The notes beneath the pieces were generated by a model, which worked only from the letters and a program-made list of their open reading frames with translations, made no database searches and was not told the origin of the DNA. This document shows, piece after piece, positions 16,147-24,018 of a stretch of DNA of 64,000 nt. A program made the position numbers and the translations under genes. Origin of the DNA: Streptomyces sp. AM 4-1-1 (GTDB taxonomy: Bacteria; Actinomycetota; Actinomycetes; Streptomycetales; Streptomycetaceae); the NCBI RefSeq assembly GCF_029167625.1, contig NZ_CP119145.1:4712001-4776000 (forward strand). Direction: 5' to 3'. Each line of letters begins with the position of its first letter. The stretch's first letter is position 1.

Positions 16147-17412
16147 GTGGCGTTGGACGAGGCGGGACAGAGCACGCACGGCGGTGGTTGCACGTGCGGC
16201 GACTGCCCGCACGGGGCACGCGAGGGGCACCGTCGCGCGGTGGCCGCCTTTCTGGCCAAGCGTGACGAACTCGCCGCCGGAAAGGGCCTGCCGAGCGGGG
16301 TCGCCCGGTCTGCTTCCGCCTCACGCCAGTGGGTGTCGGACGAGCTGACCCAGTCGGCGCGTGCCGTCGCCGAACGGGGCCGTGAGGTCGGCGGCGCCTG
16401 GCTCCACCAGGTGTGGCGGCGCACCGTGCTCCTTCTCTGGAGTGGCCTCGCCGTTCTGGTCATCGCCGAGACCGCCACCGCGATCGGCGCGGGCTGGTCC
16501 AACGCCCGCACGGCCGGGTTGGTCGCCGGACTCGTCACCGCCGGGTTGCTGACCGGAGCGGCCTACGTCCACCGCGCCCGTGGCGGCCTCCTCGCCCCGC
16601 TGATCGGCGAGGACAACCGGCTCTCCACCTCCCGCGCGGTGGCCGCCGGATGGATCATGCTCGCGGCCTTCTCCGTGCTCGTCCTGGCGCTCCAACTGGC
16701 GGGCGCCTCCGGCCACGCGCGGCGCGACGCGCTGATCGAGGGTCTGGACCTGGCGCGCGGTGCGGGAGTCCTCACCGTTCTCGCGCTGGTCTGCGCCATC
16801 GCCGTCGTCGTCCGCCACGTGGTGGCGGTACGGGTGCTGGCCCAGCGCCTGCAGAAGGTCCGCGCCGAGCGGCCACGCGCCGCCGATCTGCTCACCGACG
16901 ACTCCGGGCGCGGGAGCTTCGCCGATGTGCAGTACGTGCTGATCAGCTCGGTCGCCGTCCTCTTCGCGGCGGTCCGGCTGGCCCGCCGCCCCGAGCAACT
17001 GCCCGACCTCCCCTGGGGCCTCGCGCTGCTGGTGGCGGTCTCGGCGGCGACGTACTTCGCCGGGAAGTACGCCGAGGGCGGGCGCCCCGTCGTCCTGTCG
17101 GTCGTCCGGGCCCGTGAGGCCGGTGACCTGGACGCTCCGATCCGTACCGGCGACGACATCGAGATCCGTGGCGCGGGCTTCGTCCCGCCCGGTGCGGGCA
17201 CCCCGGACCGGCTGGCCCGGATGGTCGTCCGGATCGGCACCGTCCATGTCCATGTCCCGTTGGTCCCGCTGTCCGGCGGCTTCGCCAACCCGACGGACAC
17301 GGTGCTCACCGTCCCGGTACCGGTCGAGGTCGAACCCGGGGTCGTCGACGTACAGGTGGTTACAGCGGCCGGGGTGGAGACCAACCGCGTGGCCATCGAC
17401 GTCACCGACTGA
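16147..17412 (+). CDS. Membrane protein with C-terminal IPT/TIG-like domain
   Basis: A 421-residue protein. The N-terminus has a CTCGDCPHG cysteine cluster that could bind zinc. The middle has about five to six hydrophobic segments (first near VLLLWSGLAVLVIAETATAI). The last 100 residues form a soluble beta domain (GDDIEIRGAGF ... VEPGVVDVQVVTAAGVETN) that resembles IPT/TIG folds. GTG 16147 is chosen with AAGGA at 16131-16135; TTG 16141 is equally possible. No function is recognised, and the neighbours (Uma2, DoxX) give no hint. Confidence 0.75.
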   Translation: MALDEAGQSTHGGGCTCGDCPHGAREGHRRAVAAFLAKRDELAAGKGLPSGVARSASASRQWVSDELTQSARAVAERGREVGGAWLHQVWRRTVLLLWSGLAVLVIAETATAIGAGWSNARTAGLVAGLVTAGLLTGAAYVHRARGGLLAPLIGEDNRLSTSRAVAAGWIMLAAFSVLVLALQLAGASGHARRDALIEGLDLARGAGVLTVLALVCAIAVVVRHVVAVRVLAQRLQKVRAERPRAADLLTDDSGRGSFADVQYVLISSVAVLFAAVRLARRPEQLPDLPWGLALLVAVSAATYFAGKYAEGGRPVVLSVVRAREAGDLDAPIRTGDDIEIRGAGFVPPGAGTPDRLARMVVRIGTVHVHVPLVPLSGGFANPTDTVLTVPVPVEVEPGVVDVQVVTAAGVETNRVAIDVTD

Positions 17413-17787
17413 CGGACCGGCCGCCACCGGCCGGTCATGGCGCGGCCGGGACAGGCCGCGACTGACTGACCGCCACAGGCGGCCCCGCCGCACGCGAACC
17501 GGTCCCCGGTCTTCGGTCCCGGCCGACATCCCCGGCCGCCAACTACCCACCCACCGTTGCCCTGCCTGCCTGCCTGCCCGCCCTTCCTTCCTTCCCCCGG
17601 CCTGCCTGCCTGCCCTTGGGCTGCCTACCGTGGCCAGCCGCCGTAGTCGCCGACCTCCTGGCGCCCGCTACACCGACCGCCTCAGGCCACGGCTCCGGAC
17701 CGCCGGACCCCGGGCCGTACGCCGGGTGCGGTGTGCCGTCACGCCCTACGTATGGTCAGGTGACGGGCAACGGAAGGCGGATCAACC
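17413..17787. other. Intergenic region with tetranucleotide repeats
   Basis: A pyrimidine-rich tract of CTGC and TTCC repeats runs from about 17560 to 17620. A TATGGT hexamer at 17750-17755 may be the -10 of the DoxX gene. No gene is supported. Confidence 0.5.
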
Positions 17788-18306
17788 ATGAACGGCTACG
17801 GCAACATGTACGGAAACCCCTACGGTCTGGAGGAACGGCGGACGCTGAAGGATCGGGCACGGCAGTACGCGCTGCTGCCGCTGCGGGTCTTCCTCGGCGT
17901 CACCTTCCTCTACGCGGGAATCGACAAACTGACGGACAGTGCCTTCCTCTCCACGAGCGGACCCGGTTCGATCGGCGCGCTCATGCACTCGGTGCGTGAC
18001 TCGGCCGCGATCCCGGGCCTGGTGGACCTCGGGCTCAAGAGCCCCGACGGCTTCGGCTACACCCTGGCGATCGGGGAACTCCTCGTCGGCGTCGCCACCC
18101 TCCTCGGGCTGTGGGCCCGGATCGCCGCGCTCGGCGGCGCTCTGATCTCGCTCAGCCTGTGGCTGACCGTGAGCTGGCAGGCCGATCCCTACTACTACGG
18201 CAACGACCTGGTCTATCTCATGGCCTGGCTCCCGCTGCTGCTCGCCGGGGCCCCGGTGTTCTCCGCGGATGCCCTCCTCGCCTCGCTGCGGCGACGCAAT
18301 CCGTAG
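17788..18306 (+). CDS. DoxX-family membrane protein
   Basis: A 172-residue integral membrane protein with four hydrophobic helices. The DoxX signature is present: LPLRVFLGVTFLYAGIDKLTD at the first helix and AIGELLVGVATLLGLWARIAALGGA in the middle. Related proteins act in quinone-linked or thiosulfate oxidation, or in redox stress complexes, but many are uncharacterised. ATG 17788 has a GGAAGG ribosome site. Its last 94 bp overlap an opposing small membrane gene. Confidence 0.88.
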   Translation: MNGYGNMYGNPYGLEERRTLKDRARQYALLPLRVFLGVTFLYAGIDKLTDSAFLSTSGPGSIGALMHSVRDSAAIPGLVDLGLKSPDGFGYTLAIGELLVGVATLLGLWARIAALGGALISLSLWLTVSWQADPYYYGNDLVYLMAWLPLLLAGAPVFSADALLASLRRRNP

Positions 18307-18476
18307 CTCAGCCAGGTCGCCGTGGCGGCAAGGCTCAGTCCGCCGCAGAGCAGCGGGACGAAGAAGTACCAGGTGAGACTCCAGGCACCGGCCGCCTCGG
18401 CGGCGTAACAGCCGGCGAGGGCGAGCATCACCACACCGGCTACGGCCCGGCCCGGCCTGACCTCATGGCGTGGCAC
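18213..18476 (-). CDS. Small membrane protein coupled to PspC gene
   Basis: An 87-residue protein with two hydrophobic helices (AVAGVVMLALAGCYAAEAAG and WYFFVPLLCGGLSLAATATW). It starts with GTG at 18476, preceded by GGAGG at six bases, and overlaps the end of the PspC gene by 14 bp, so the two are translationally coupled. It also overlaps the 3' end of DoxX on the other strand. Similar small membrane genes follow PspC genes in other Streptomyces, as far as I recall; function unknown. Confidence 0.7.
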   Translation of the reverse strand: MPRHEVRPGRAVAGVVMLALAGCYAAEAAGAWSLTWYFFVPLLCGGLSLAATATWLSYGLRRRSEARRASAENTGAPASSSGSQAMR

Positions 18477-19803
18477 GGGAGACCTCCACCTGTCCGATGC
18501 CCACTTCCAGTTCCAGCTCGACCGTGCCCGTCGGCTTGGTGCCCTCGGCCGGTGGGATCGTCTTCTCTCTCTTCTGTCTTGAGCGGATGTCCACGTCCCC
18601 CTTCTTCTCTGACGGCAACTGGATATCCCCGACGCCCGTCCTCGCCCGTACCTTCACGGTCACGGAGTCCGGTATGAGGACCACGACCCGGCCCCCGCCG
18701 ACCCGCACCTCGGTGCGCAGTGTCCGGCCGACCGGGACCGCGACCCGGCCGAGGTCCAGTCGGCCGACGCCCGAGCCCAGCGCGTACCGTGGCTGGACCG
18801 TCGCGGCCGACACCGGTCGCCACTCCTCGCGCACCCAGTGGGTGGTGATGTCCTCGGGTATGGAAGAGGCCCCGGCCAGCAGTCCCACGGTCACCACCGA
18901 GAGCAGGAGTGTCCCGAAACCGGTCCTCCCGAACACCGAGCTGACCAGCATGCCGAGACCGAACACCGCCAGTGCGGCGGTCAGTCCGATCTGAACGCTC
19001 GCCCCGAACGGGTGGGAGTCCCAGCTCAACCGGATGCCCAGCACGCCCGCGAGTACCGCCAGCAGGAAGACCACACCGCCGATGGAACGCGGACCCCGGG
19101 TGCCCCGGGCCTGTTTCGGAGCCCGGAACGGGGCATCCGCCGTCGCCCACCCGTGGCGTGACGCACCACTGGCTACCGGCTCGTCTGTGGGGCCCCACAG
19201 ATATGCGAAGTCCATCGGCCCGGTCGTGCCGTCCTTGACGATCGGGTCCCGCCACCACGAAGGCGAACCGGGTGTCGGCGGGGCCTTCACCTCGGGTGGC
19301 GCCGCCCCGTGCCCCCCGGCATGGGCGGCGCCCGCGGCGGTGTGCGCGGTCGCCGCGTCGGCCGGGTCCTCGGGTGTCACCGTCCTGCGGTGCTGCGTCC
19401 ACACCGAGAGGCCGATGACCGCGAGCACCAGCATCGCGGAAAACGCCAGTATGCCGCCGTTTCCGAGCATCGACAGGAACAGCCCGCACCCGACCAGTGC
19501 GAACAGCGCGGCGATCAGTGAAGCGCCCTCGACCCGCCCGGACAGCAGCTTGCGGGCCTCGTTCTCCTCCTCGCCCTCCAGGGGGAGCAGCAGCCAGGCG
19601 AAGCCGTAGAAGATCAGGCCCGTCCCTCCGGTCACCGCGAGCACACCCAGCACGATCCGGAAGATCACCGGGTCGATGTCGCAGTACCGGCCGAGCCCGC
19701 CGCAGACCCCGGCCACCACTTTCTGCCGCGGACTGCGGTGCAGCTGCGGTTTCCGGTCGGGGGGTGGTGCGACACCGTGGGTGGCGTCCTGGGGAGCGTT
19801 CAT
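18463..19803 (-). CDS. PspC-domain membrane protein
   Basis: A 446-residue protein. The N-terminal PspC domain is clear (RSPRQKVVAGVCGGLGRYCD, then a helix pair ending LLLPLEG). Several more membrane helices follow, and the C-terminal 150 residues form a soluble beta-rich domain (GGGRVVVLIPDSVTVKV ... GTVELELEVGIGQVEV), like the toast-rack/DUF4097-type domain of bacterial LiaF/PspC sensors. It is divergent from a second PspC protein fused to a histidine kinase, so it probably acts as a sensor or modulator of that cell-envelope stress system. ATG 19803 is the first sensible start. Confidence 0.85.
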   Translation of the reverse strand: MNAPQDATHGVAPPPDRKPQLHRSPRQKVVAGVCGGLGRYCDIDPVIFRIVLGVLAVTGGTGLIFYGFAWLLLPLEGEEENEARKLLSGRVEGASLIAALFALVGCGLFLSMLGNGGILAFSAMLVLAVIGLSVWTQHRRTVTPEDPADAATAHTAAGAAHAGGHGAAPPEVKAPPTPGSPSWWRDPIVKDGTTGPMDFAYLWGPTDEPVASGASRHGWATADAPFRAPKQARGTRGPRSIGGVVFLLAVLAGVLGIRLSWDSHPFGASVQIGLTAALAVFGLGMLVSSVFGRTGFGTLLLSVVTVGLLAGASSIPEDITTHWVREEWRPVSAATVQPRYALGSGVGRLDLGRVAVPVGRTLRTEVRVGGGRVVVLIPDSVTVKVRARTGVGDIQLPSEKKGDVDIRSRQKREKTIPPAEGTKPTGTVELELEVGIGQVEVSRATP

Positions 19804-20206
19804 GGGTCCATGGTGACGGTCCGCGCCGCCTCCCGGCACCCGAGCCGACCCTGGCAGGTCCCTGATATCGGTCCCGGTGGCCCCTGAGAACGCCGTAAGC
19901 GGCATCAGGCACCCGATATTCCGATTTCCGCACCCGTTCCGCACCGTTCCGCACCACCGTTCTTGTGGCAGTGGCAGTGGCAGTGGCAGTGGCAGTGGCA
20001 GTGGCAGTGGCAATGGCAGCGGCCGTGGAGCGGCCCCGGCCCCGCACGTCTCCGCTGTCCACCTTCGGTCACGCGGACCTCCCCTGCCCCGCCCCGTACG
20101 CGATCCCACATCGGGCACACCCCAGCCGTCCCCCATCTCCGTATCAGGGTCCGCTGGGGGACGGCCCCTGATGCCCGCGTACGCGCGAGCATGTGACGAT
20201 CGGTCC
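19804..20206. other. Divergent promoter region with hexanucleotide array
   Basis: This 403-bp gap separates the PspC gene from the PspC/histidine kinase. Apart from the GTGGCA array, it contains no convincing gene; promoters for both directions must lie here, but I see no clear hexamers. Confidence 0.5.
19965..20018. repeat. (GTGGCA)8 hexanucleotide tandem array
   Basis: Eight perfect copies of GTGGCA (19965-20012) and one variant ATGGCA (20013-20018). It lies in the divergent regulatory region between the two PspC genes, so slippage would change spacing without affecting a reading frame. Confidence 0.95.
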
Positions 20207-21493
20207 ATGCCAGCCGCCACGCCCCGAGCCGCCAGCTCCCTCACCCCCGATCCGACGGAGCCGCCGCCGCGGAGGCTCTACCGCAGCGCCGACGGCCGGC
20301 TGCTCGGTGGTGTCGCGCGTGGGCTCGCCGGCCATCTCGGGCTGCCGGTCATCTGGGTGCGCTTCCTCTTTCTCGGCCTGTTCTTCGCGGACGGCCTCGG
20401 CGCGCTGCTCTACGCCGTGTTCTGGATCGTCGTCCCGCTCGGTGTCGGCGGGGTCGAGACCGCGCGCTCCGTCTTCGACACCGCGGCGGACGGCAGCCGC
20501 AGACTCCGCAAGCCCGACAAGGGACAGGTCTTCGCGCTGATCGCGCTGATGTTCGGCGCCCTGATCTTCGTCGACAACGTCGACATGGGCAGCAAGGCGG
20601 ACCGGTACATCTGGCCGACCCTGCTGATCGGCGCGGGTTCCGTCCTGGTCTGGCGGCAGGCCGACAACGCCCGCCGTGCCCGCTGGATGGAGATCGGCCG
20701 CCGTCGCCGCGTCTTCCAGCTGGCCCGCGCGCTCGCCGGAGTCGCCCTCGTCGGCCTGGGACTCGCCGTCTTCATGGTGGTGCGGGGCTCCGCGGCCCAG
20801 CTGGGGAACGTCCTCACGGCCGCGATAGCCGTGCTCACCGGCATCGCCCTGCTCGCCGGCCCCTGGCTCGTACGCATGACGCAGGACCTCTCCGAGGAAC
20901 GCCTGATGCGCATCCGGGCCCAGGAGCGCGCTGAAGTCGCGGCCCATGTCCACGACTCGGTGCTGCACACCCTGACCCTGATCCAGCGCAACGCGGAGGA
21001 CCCGGGAGAGGTGCGGCGACTGGCCCGCGCCCAGGAACGCGAGCTGCGGAACTGGCTGTACAACCCCGAGGGCACCGGCAAGGACGAGGATCAGGAACCG
21101 GAGACCCTCGCCGAAGCGGTCAAGCGCGCCGCCGCCGAGGTCGAGGACAAGCACGGTGTCCCGCTCGAAGTCGTCGTGGTCGGCGACTGCCCCCTCGACG
21201 ACCGTCTCGGCGCCCAGATGCAAGCCGCGCGCGAGGCGATGGTCAACGCCGCCAAGTACGGTGGCGAGGGCGGCGCCGTACAGGTCTTCGCGGAGGTCGA
21301 GGGCCGCACGGTCTTCGTCTCCGTACGGGACCGGGGGCCCGGATTCGACCTGGACTCCGTACCGGCCGACAGAATGGGCGTACGAGAATCGATCATCGGC
21401 CGGATGCAGCGCAACGGGGGCACGGCACGGCTGCGTCCGGTGCCCGGCGGGGGCACGGAAGTCGAACTGGAGATGGAGAGGGCGAGCGAATGA
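20207..21493 (+). CDS. PspC/sensor histidine kinase fusion
   Basis: A 428-residue kinase. An N-terminal PspC domain (RLYRSADGRLLGGVARGLAGHLGL, residues about 24-85) is followed by further membrane helices, then a HisKA_3-type phosphoacceptor segment with His249 in AHVHDSVLHTL, and a HATPase domain (REAMVNAAKYGGEGG; RDRGPGFDLD; G-rich end). It pairs with the LuxR-type regulator that starts within its stop codon (ATGA). The opposing PspC protein may be part of the same envelope-stress circuit. ATG 20207 is chosen because it lies just before the conserved region. Confidence 0.93.
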   Translation: MPAATPRAASSLTPDPTEPPPRRLYRSADGRLLGGVARGLAGHLGLPVIWVRFLFLGLFFADGLGALLYAVFWIVVPLGVGGVETARSVFDTAADGSRRLRKPDKGQVFALIALMFGALIFVDNVDMGSKADRYIWPTLLIGAGSVLVWRQADNARRARWMEIGRRRRVFQLARALAGVALVGLGLAVFMVVRGSAAQLGNVLTAAIAVLTGIALLAGPWLVRMTQDLSEERLMRIRAQERAEVAAHVHDSVLHTLTLIQRNAEDPGEVRRLARAQERELRNWLYNPEGTGKDEDQEPETLAEAVKRAAAEVEDKHGVPLEVVVVGDCPLDDRLGAQMQAAREAMVNAAKYGGEGGAVQVFAEVEGRTVFVSVRDRGPGFDLDSVPADRMGVRESIIGRMQRNGGTARLRPVPGGGTEVELEMERASE

Positions 21494-22185
21494 CCGACAA
21501 CACCGAAGCGACCGGGGGCCCGGAGCGCCGGGTACGGGTCGTGCTCGTCGACGACCACAGGATGTTCCGCACCGGGGTGCAGGCCGAGATCGGCCGCACC
21601 GAGGAGACCGGCGTCGAGGTCGTCGGCGAGGCCGCAGACGTCGACCAGGCCGTCACCGTCATCACGGCGACCCGCCCCGAGGTCGTCCTGCTCGACGTCC
21701 ACCTCCCCGGCGGCGGCGGCGTCGAGGTGCTGCGCCGCTGCGCCCCGCTGATGGGCGCGGTGGAGAACCCGGTCCGCTTCCTGGCGCTGTCCGTCTCCGA
21801 CGCGGCGGAGGATGTCATCGGAGTCATCCGGGGCGGCGCGCGTGGTTACGTCACCAAGACGATCACCGGCACCGATCTCGTCGACTCCGTCTTCCGGGTC
21901 CAGGACGGCGACGCGGTGTTCTCGCCCCGGCTGGCCGGGTTCGTCCTGGACGCCTTCGCCTCCACGGACGCGCCGCCGGTCGACGAGGATCTGGACCGGC
22001 TGACGCAGCGCGAGCGCGAAGTGCTCCGGCTGATCGCCCGCGGCTACGCCTACAAGGAGATCGCCAAGCAGCTCTTCATCTCGGTGAAGACGGTCGAGTC
22101 CCACGTCTCGGCGGTCCTGCGCAAGCTCCAGCTCTCCAACCGCCACGAGCTGACGCGGTGGGCCACGGCCCGGCGGCTGGTCTGA
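21490..22185 (+). CDS. LuxR/NarL-family response regulator
   Basis: A 231-residue regulator. The receiver domain has the acidic pair in VVLVDDHRMFR and the phosphoacceptor Asp69 in VVLLDVHLPG. The C-terminal LuxR HTH is complete (LTQREREVLRLIARGYAYKE ... VKTVESHVSAVLRKL). It overlaps the kinase gene by ATGA and is its cognate partner. It ends 18 bp before an opposing cell-wall hydrolase gene. Targets are unknown. Confidence 0.95.
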   Translation: MTDNTEATGGPERRVRVVLVDDHRMFRTGVQAEIGRTEETGVEVVGEAADVDQAVTVITATRPEVVLLDVHLPGGGGVEVLRRCAPLMGAVENPVRFLALSVSDAAEDVIGVIRGGARGYVTKTITGTDLVDSVFRVQDGDAVFSPRLAGFVLDAFASTDAPPVDEDLDRLTQREREVLRLIARGYAYKEIAKQLFISVKTVESHVSAVLRKLQLSNRHELTRWATARRLV

Positions 22186-22203
22186 ACCGGCGCTCCGGGA
22201 GGC

Positions 22204-23253
22204 TCATGCCACGCGGGTCGCCCCCACGAAGGGCATCTCGTCGATCGACGCCACCCGCACGGGTGCTCCCGGGCGCGGGGCGTGGATCATCCGGCCACCA
22301 CCGATGTACAGGCCGACATGGCTGACGCCTGAGTAGAAGAAGACGAGGTCGCCCGGAGCGAGTTGGGAGCGGGGGACGCGCTGCCCGGCGTTGATCTGGG
22401 TGTACGTGGTGCGGGGGAGGGAGACCCCGGCCGCCCGCCAGGCCGCCTGGGTGAGCCCGGAGCAGTCGAAGGAGGAGGGACCGGTGGCACCCCAGACGTA
22501 CGGCTTGCCGAGTGCCCCGTAGGCGAACGAGACGGCCGCCGCTGCCCGCCCGTTGAGCGCCGCCATCGACCCGCGCGGGAAGTCCCTGGCGGCGTGGGCG
22601 GCGGAGTACCGGGAGTCGTCGGCTCCGTCGAACGCGGCGCGCTGCGCGGTGGTCAGGGTGGCGAGCAGCCGCTGCGCCTCTGCCAGCTTGGTGCGGACCG
22701 TCGCCCGGTGCTTCGCCAGGTCGGTCCGGCGGTCGGTGAGCGCGGCGAGTTCTTCCTTCGCCTGGGCGCGCAGCCGGTCGACCTCCGCGATCTGGCGTCG
22801 GACGCCGCTGACCGTGCCGGCGCGGCGGGCGCCGGCCCGTTCGACGTAGGAGGCGCGTTCGAGGTACTGGTCCGGGTCCGAGGAGAGCGCGAGCTGTACG
22901 GACGGGTCGATGCCGCCCGTGCGGTACTGGGCGGCGGCGATGGAACCGAGCGCGTCGCGCGAGGCGTTGAGCCGTTCCGTCCTGCGGGCCGCCTCGTCGC
23001 GCAGGGCGTCGACGGCCTTGGCGGTGGCGGTCGCCTTCTCCTTCGCGCCGTTGTACTGCTCGGTGGCGACCTCCGCGTCGTGGTACAGCCGGTCCACCTC
23101 CGCCTTGACCTGGGCGGGGCTGAGCTTCGGCTCCGCCTGCGCGGTGCCGGGGAGAGCGGCGGCGGTCGCCGCCCCCGCGAACGCGAGAGTGGCCGCGGTG
23201 CGGGCAGCAGGGCCGGTGAAGAGGCGCTGCTTGGGCTTCCGGTGCGCTGCCAC
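22204..23253 (-). CDS. Secreted NlpC/P60 peptidoglycan hydrolase
   Basis: A 349-residue secreted protein. A signal peptide ends near GTAQA-EP; a long coiled-coil region (about 40-210) follows; and the C-terminal NlpC/P60 domain has the catalytic Cys in FDCSGLTQAAWR and His in SHVGLYIG, with IHAPRPG after it. Such enzymes cut the D-Glu to meso/LL-DAP bond in stem peptides. It begins at GTG 23253 with GGAAGG upstream. A close paralogue lies 800 bp away in the same direction. I looked for a ydaO-type c-di-AMP riboswitch upstream and did not find its conserved core. Confidence 0.92.
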   Translation of the reverse strand: MAAHRKPKQRLFTGPAARTAATLAFAGAATAAALPGTAQAEPKLSPAQVKAEVDRLYHDAEVATEQYNGAKEKATATAKAVDALRDEAARRTERLNASRDALGSIAAAQYRTGGIDPSVQLALSSDPDQYLERASYVERAGARRAGTVSGVRRQIAEVDRLRAQAKEELAALTDRRTDLAKHRATVRTKLAEAQRLLATLTTAQRAAFDGADDSRYSAAHAARDFPRGSMAALNGRAAAAVSFAYGALGKPYVWGATGPSSFDCSGLTQAAWRAAGVSLPRTTYTQINAGQRVPRSQLAPGDLVFFYSGVSHVGLYIGGGRMIHAPRPGAPVRVASIDEMPFVGATRVA

Positions 23254-23549
23254 GAGGGCGGCATCCTTCCTGTCGACTGCCCGTCGGGGCCTACCGGCGG
23301 GCCCGCGAGGACCCGGTGCCGGGACGCCACAGGGAAGCGTCCGGACACCGGGTCTCTCGGCGGGGGCGACCGACCGCCGCCCGGGTGCGGAATCAGCGAT
23401 GGAGTCGGCCGCCTGGGAGGGACGCTAAGCCCGGGACATGGGAAAGAGTCGTAATGACGGAAATTGCCCGATTCCAGAGGTGAAGTGTCGCTGAATGACC
23501 GGAAGAGGAGCGTCAGAGTCAGGCAATTGGTACAGAAGCGAGCGAAGTG

Positions 23550-23568
23550 ATAGGTAAGCCTTACCTGG
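23550..23568. promoter_or_regulatory. Iron box (DmdR/IdeR-type operator)
   Basis: The 19 bp centred on AGGTAAG-C-CTTACCT have perfect 7-bp inverted arms and agree with the actinobacterial iron-box consensus TTAGGTTAGGCTAACCTAA at about 15 positions. The site is 40 bp before the start of a small membrane protein gene and is also upstream of the divergent NlpC gene. Confidence 0.7.
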
Positions 23569-23607
23569 CTGAGTTGCCGATCGGGGCCTTGGCTAAGCTC
23601 CGGAGCC

Positions 23608-23961
23608 ATGTCCGTACTCATTCATGTCTTCGTCGCCCTGCACATCATCGGCATCGCCTGTCTGCTGGGCGGCTTCCTGACCCAGATGAAGGCGATGGCG
23701 GCGGACACGGCGCGCTTCGTCCCGGCGATGCTGCACGGGGCGCTGACCATGCTGGTCACCGGTGTCGCGCTGGTCGGGCTGGACCAGGCCGACGATCACG
23801 CCGTGAACAACATCAAGATCGGGGTCAAGCTGCTGATCCTGGTCGTGATCCTCGCGCTGGTCTACGTCAAGCGGGACGACGAGAAGGTCGGGAAGGGCGT
23901 CTTCGGCGCGGTCGGCGGGCTGACGGTCGCCAATATCTTCATCGCCACGCTCTGGGTCTGA
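23608..23961 (+). CDS. Small integral membrane protein under an iron box
   Basis: A 117-residue protein with four hydrophobic helices (LIHVFVALHIIGIACLLGGFL; MLHGALTMLVTGVALVGL; IKIGVKLLILVVILALVYV; FGAVGGLTVANIFIATLWV). Histidines in the first two helices (His6, His12, His43 approximately) could ligate heme or metal. The iron box in its promoter suggests iron-dependent repression. The family is common in Streptomyces, but I know no assigned function. Confidence 0.8.
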   Translation: MSVLIHVFVALHIIGIACLLGGFLTQMKAMAADTARFVPAMLHGALTMLVTGVALVGLDQADDHAVNNIKIGVKLLILVVILALVYVKRDDEKVGKGVFGAVGGLTVANIFIATLWV

Positions 23962-24018
23962 GCACGGCGCCGCGACGCCCGCGCTCCGGGCGCCGCGACG
24001 GCCCCCGCGCGCCCTGGT

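Noticed and set aside
23254..23540. ydaO (c-di-AMP) riboswitch upstream of the NlpC/P60 gene
   Set aside because: Such switches control wall hydrolases in Streptomyces, but the conserved GGGUGAAUC and CGAACCC...AGCUAACC segments are not present here or at 25219-25590.
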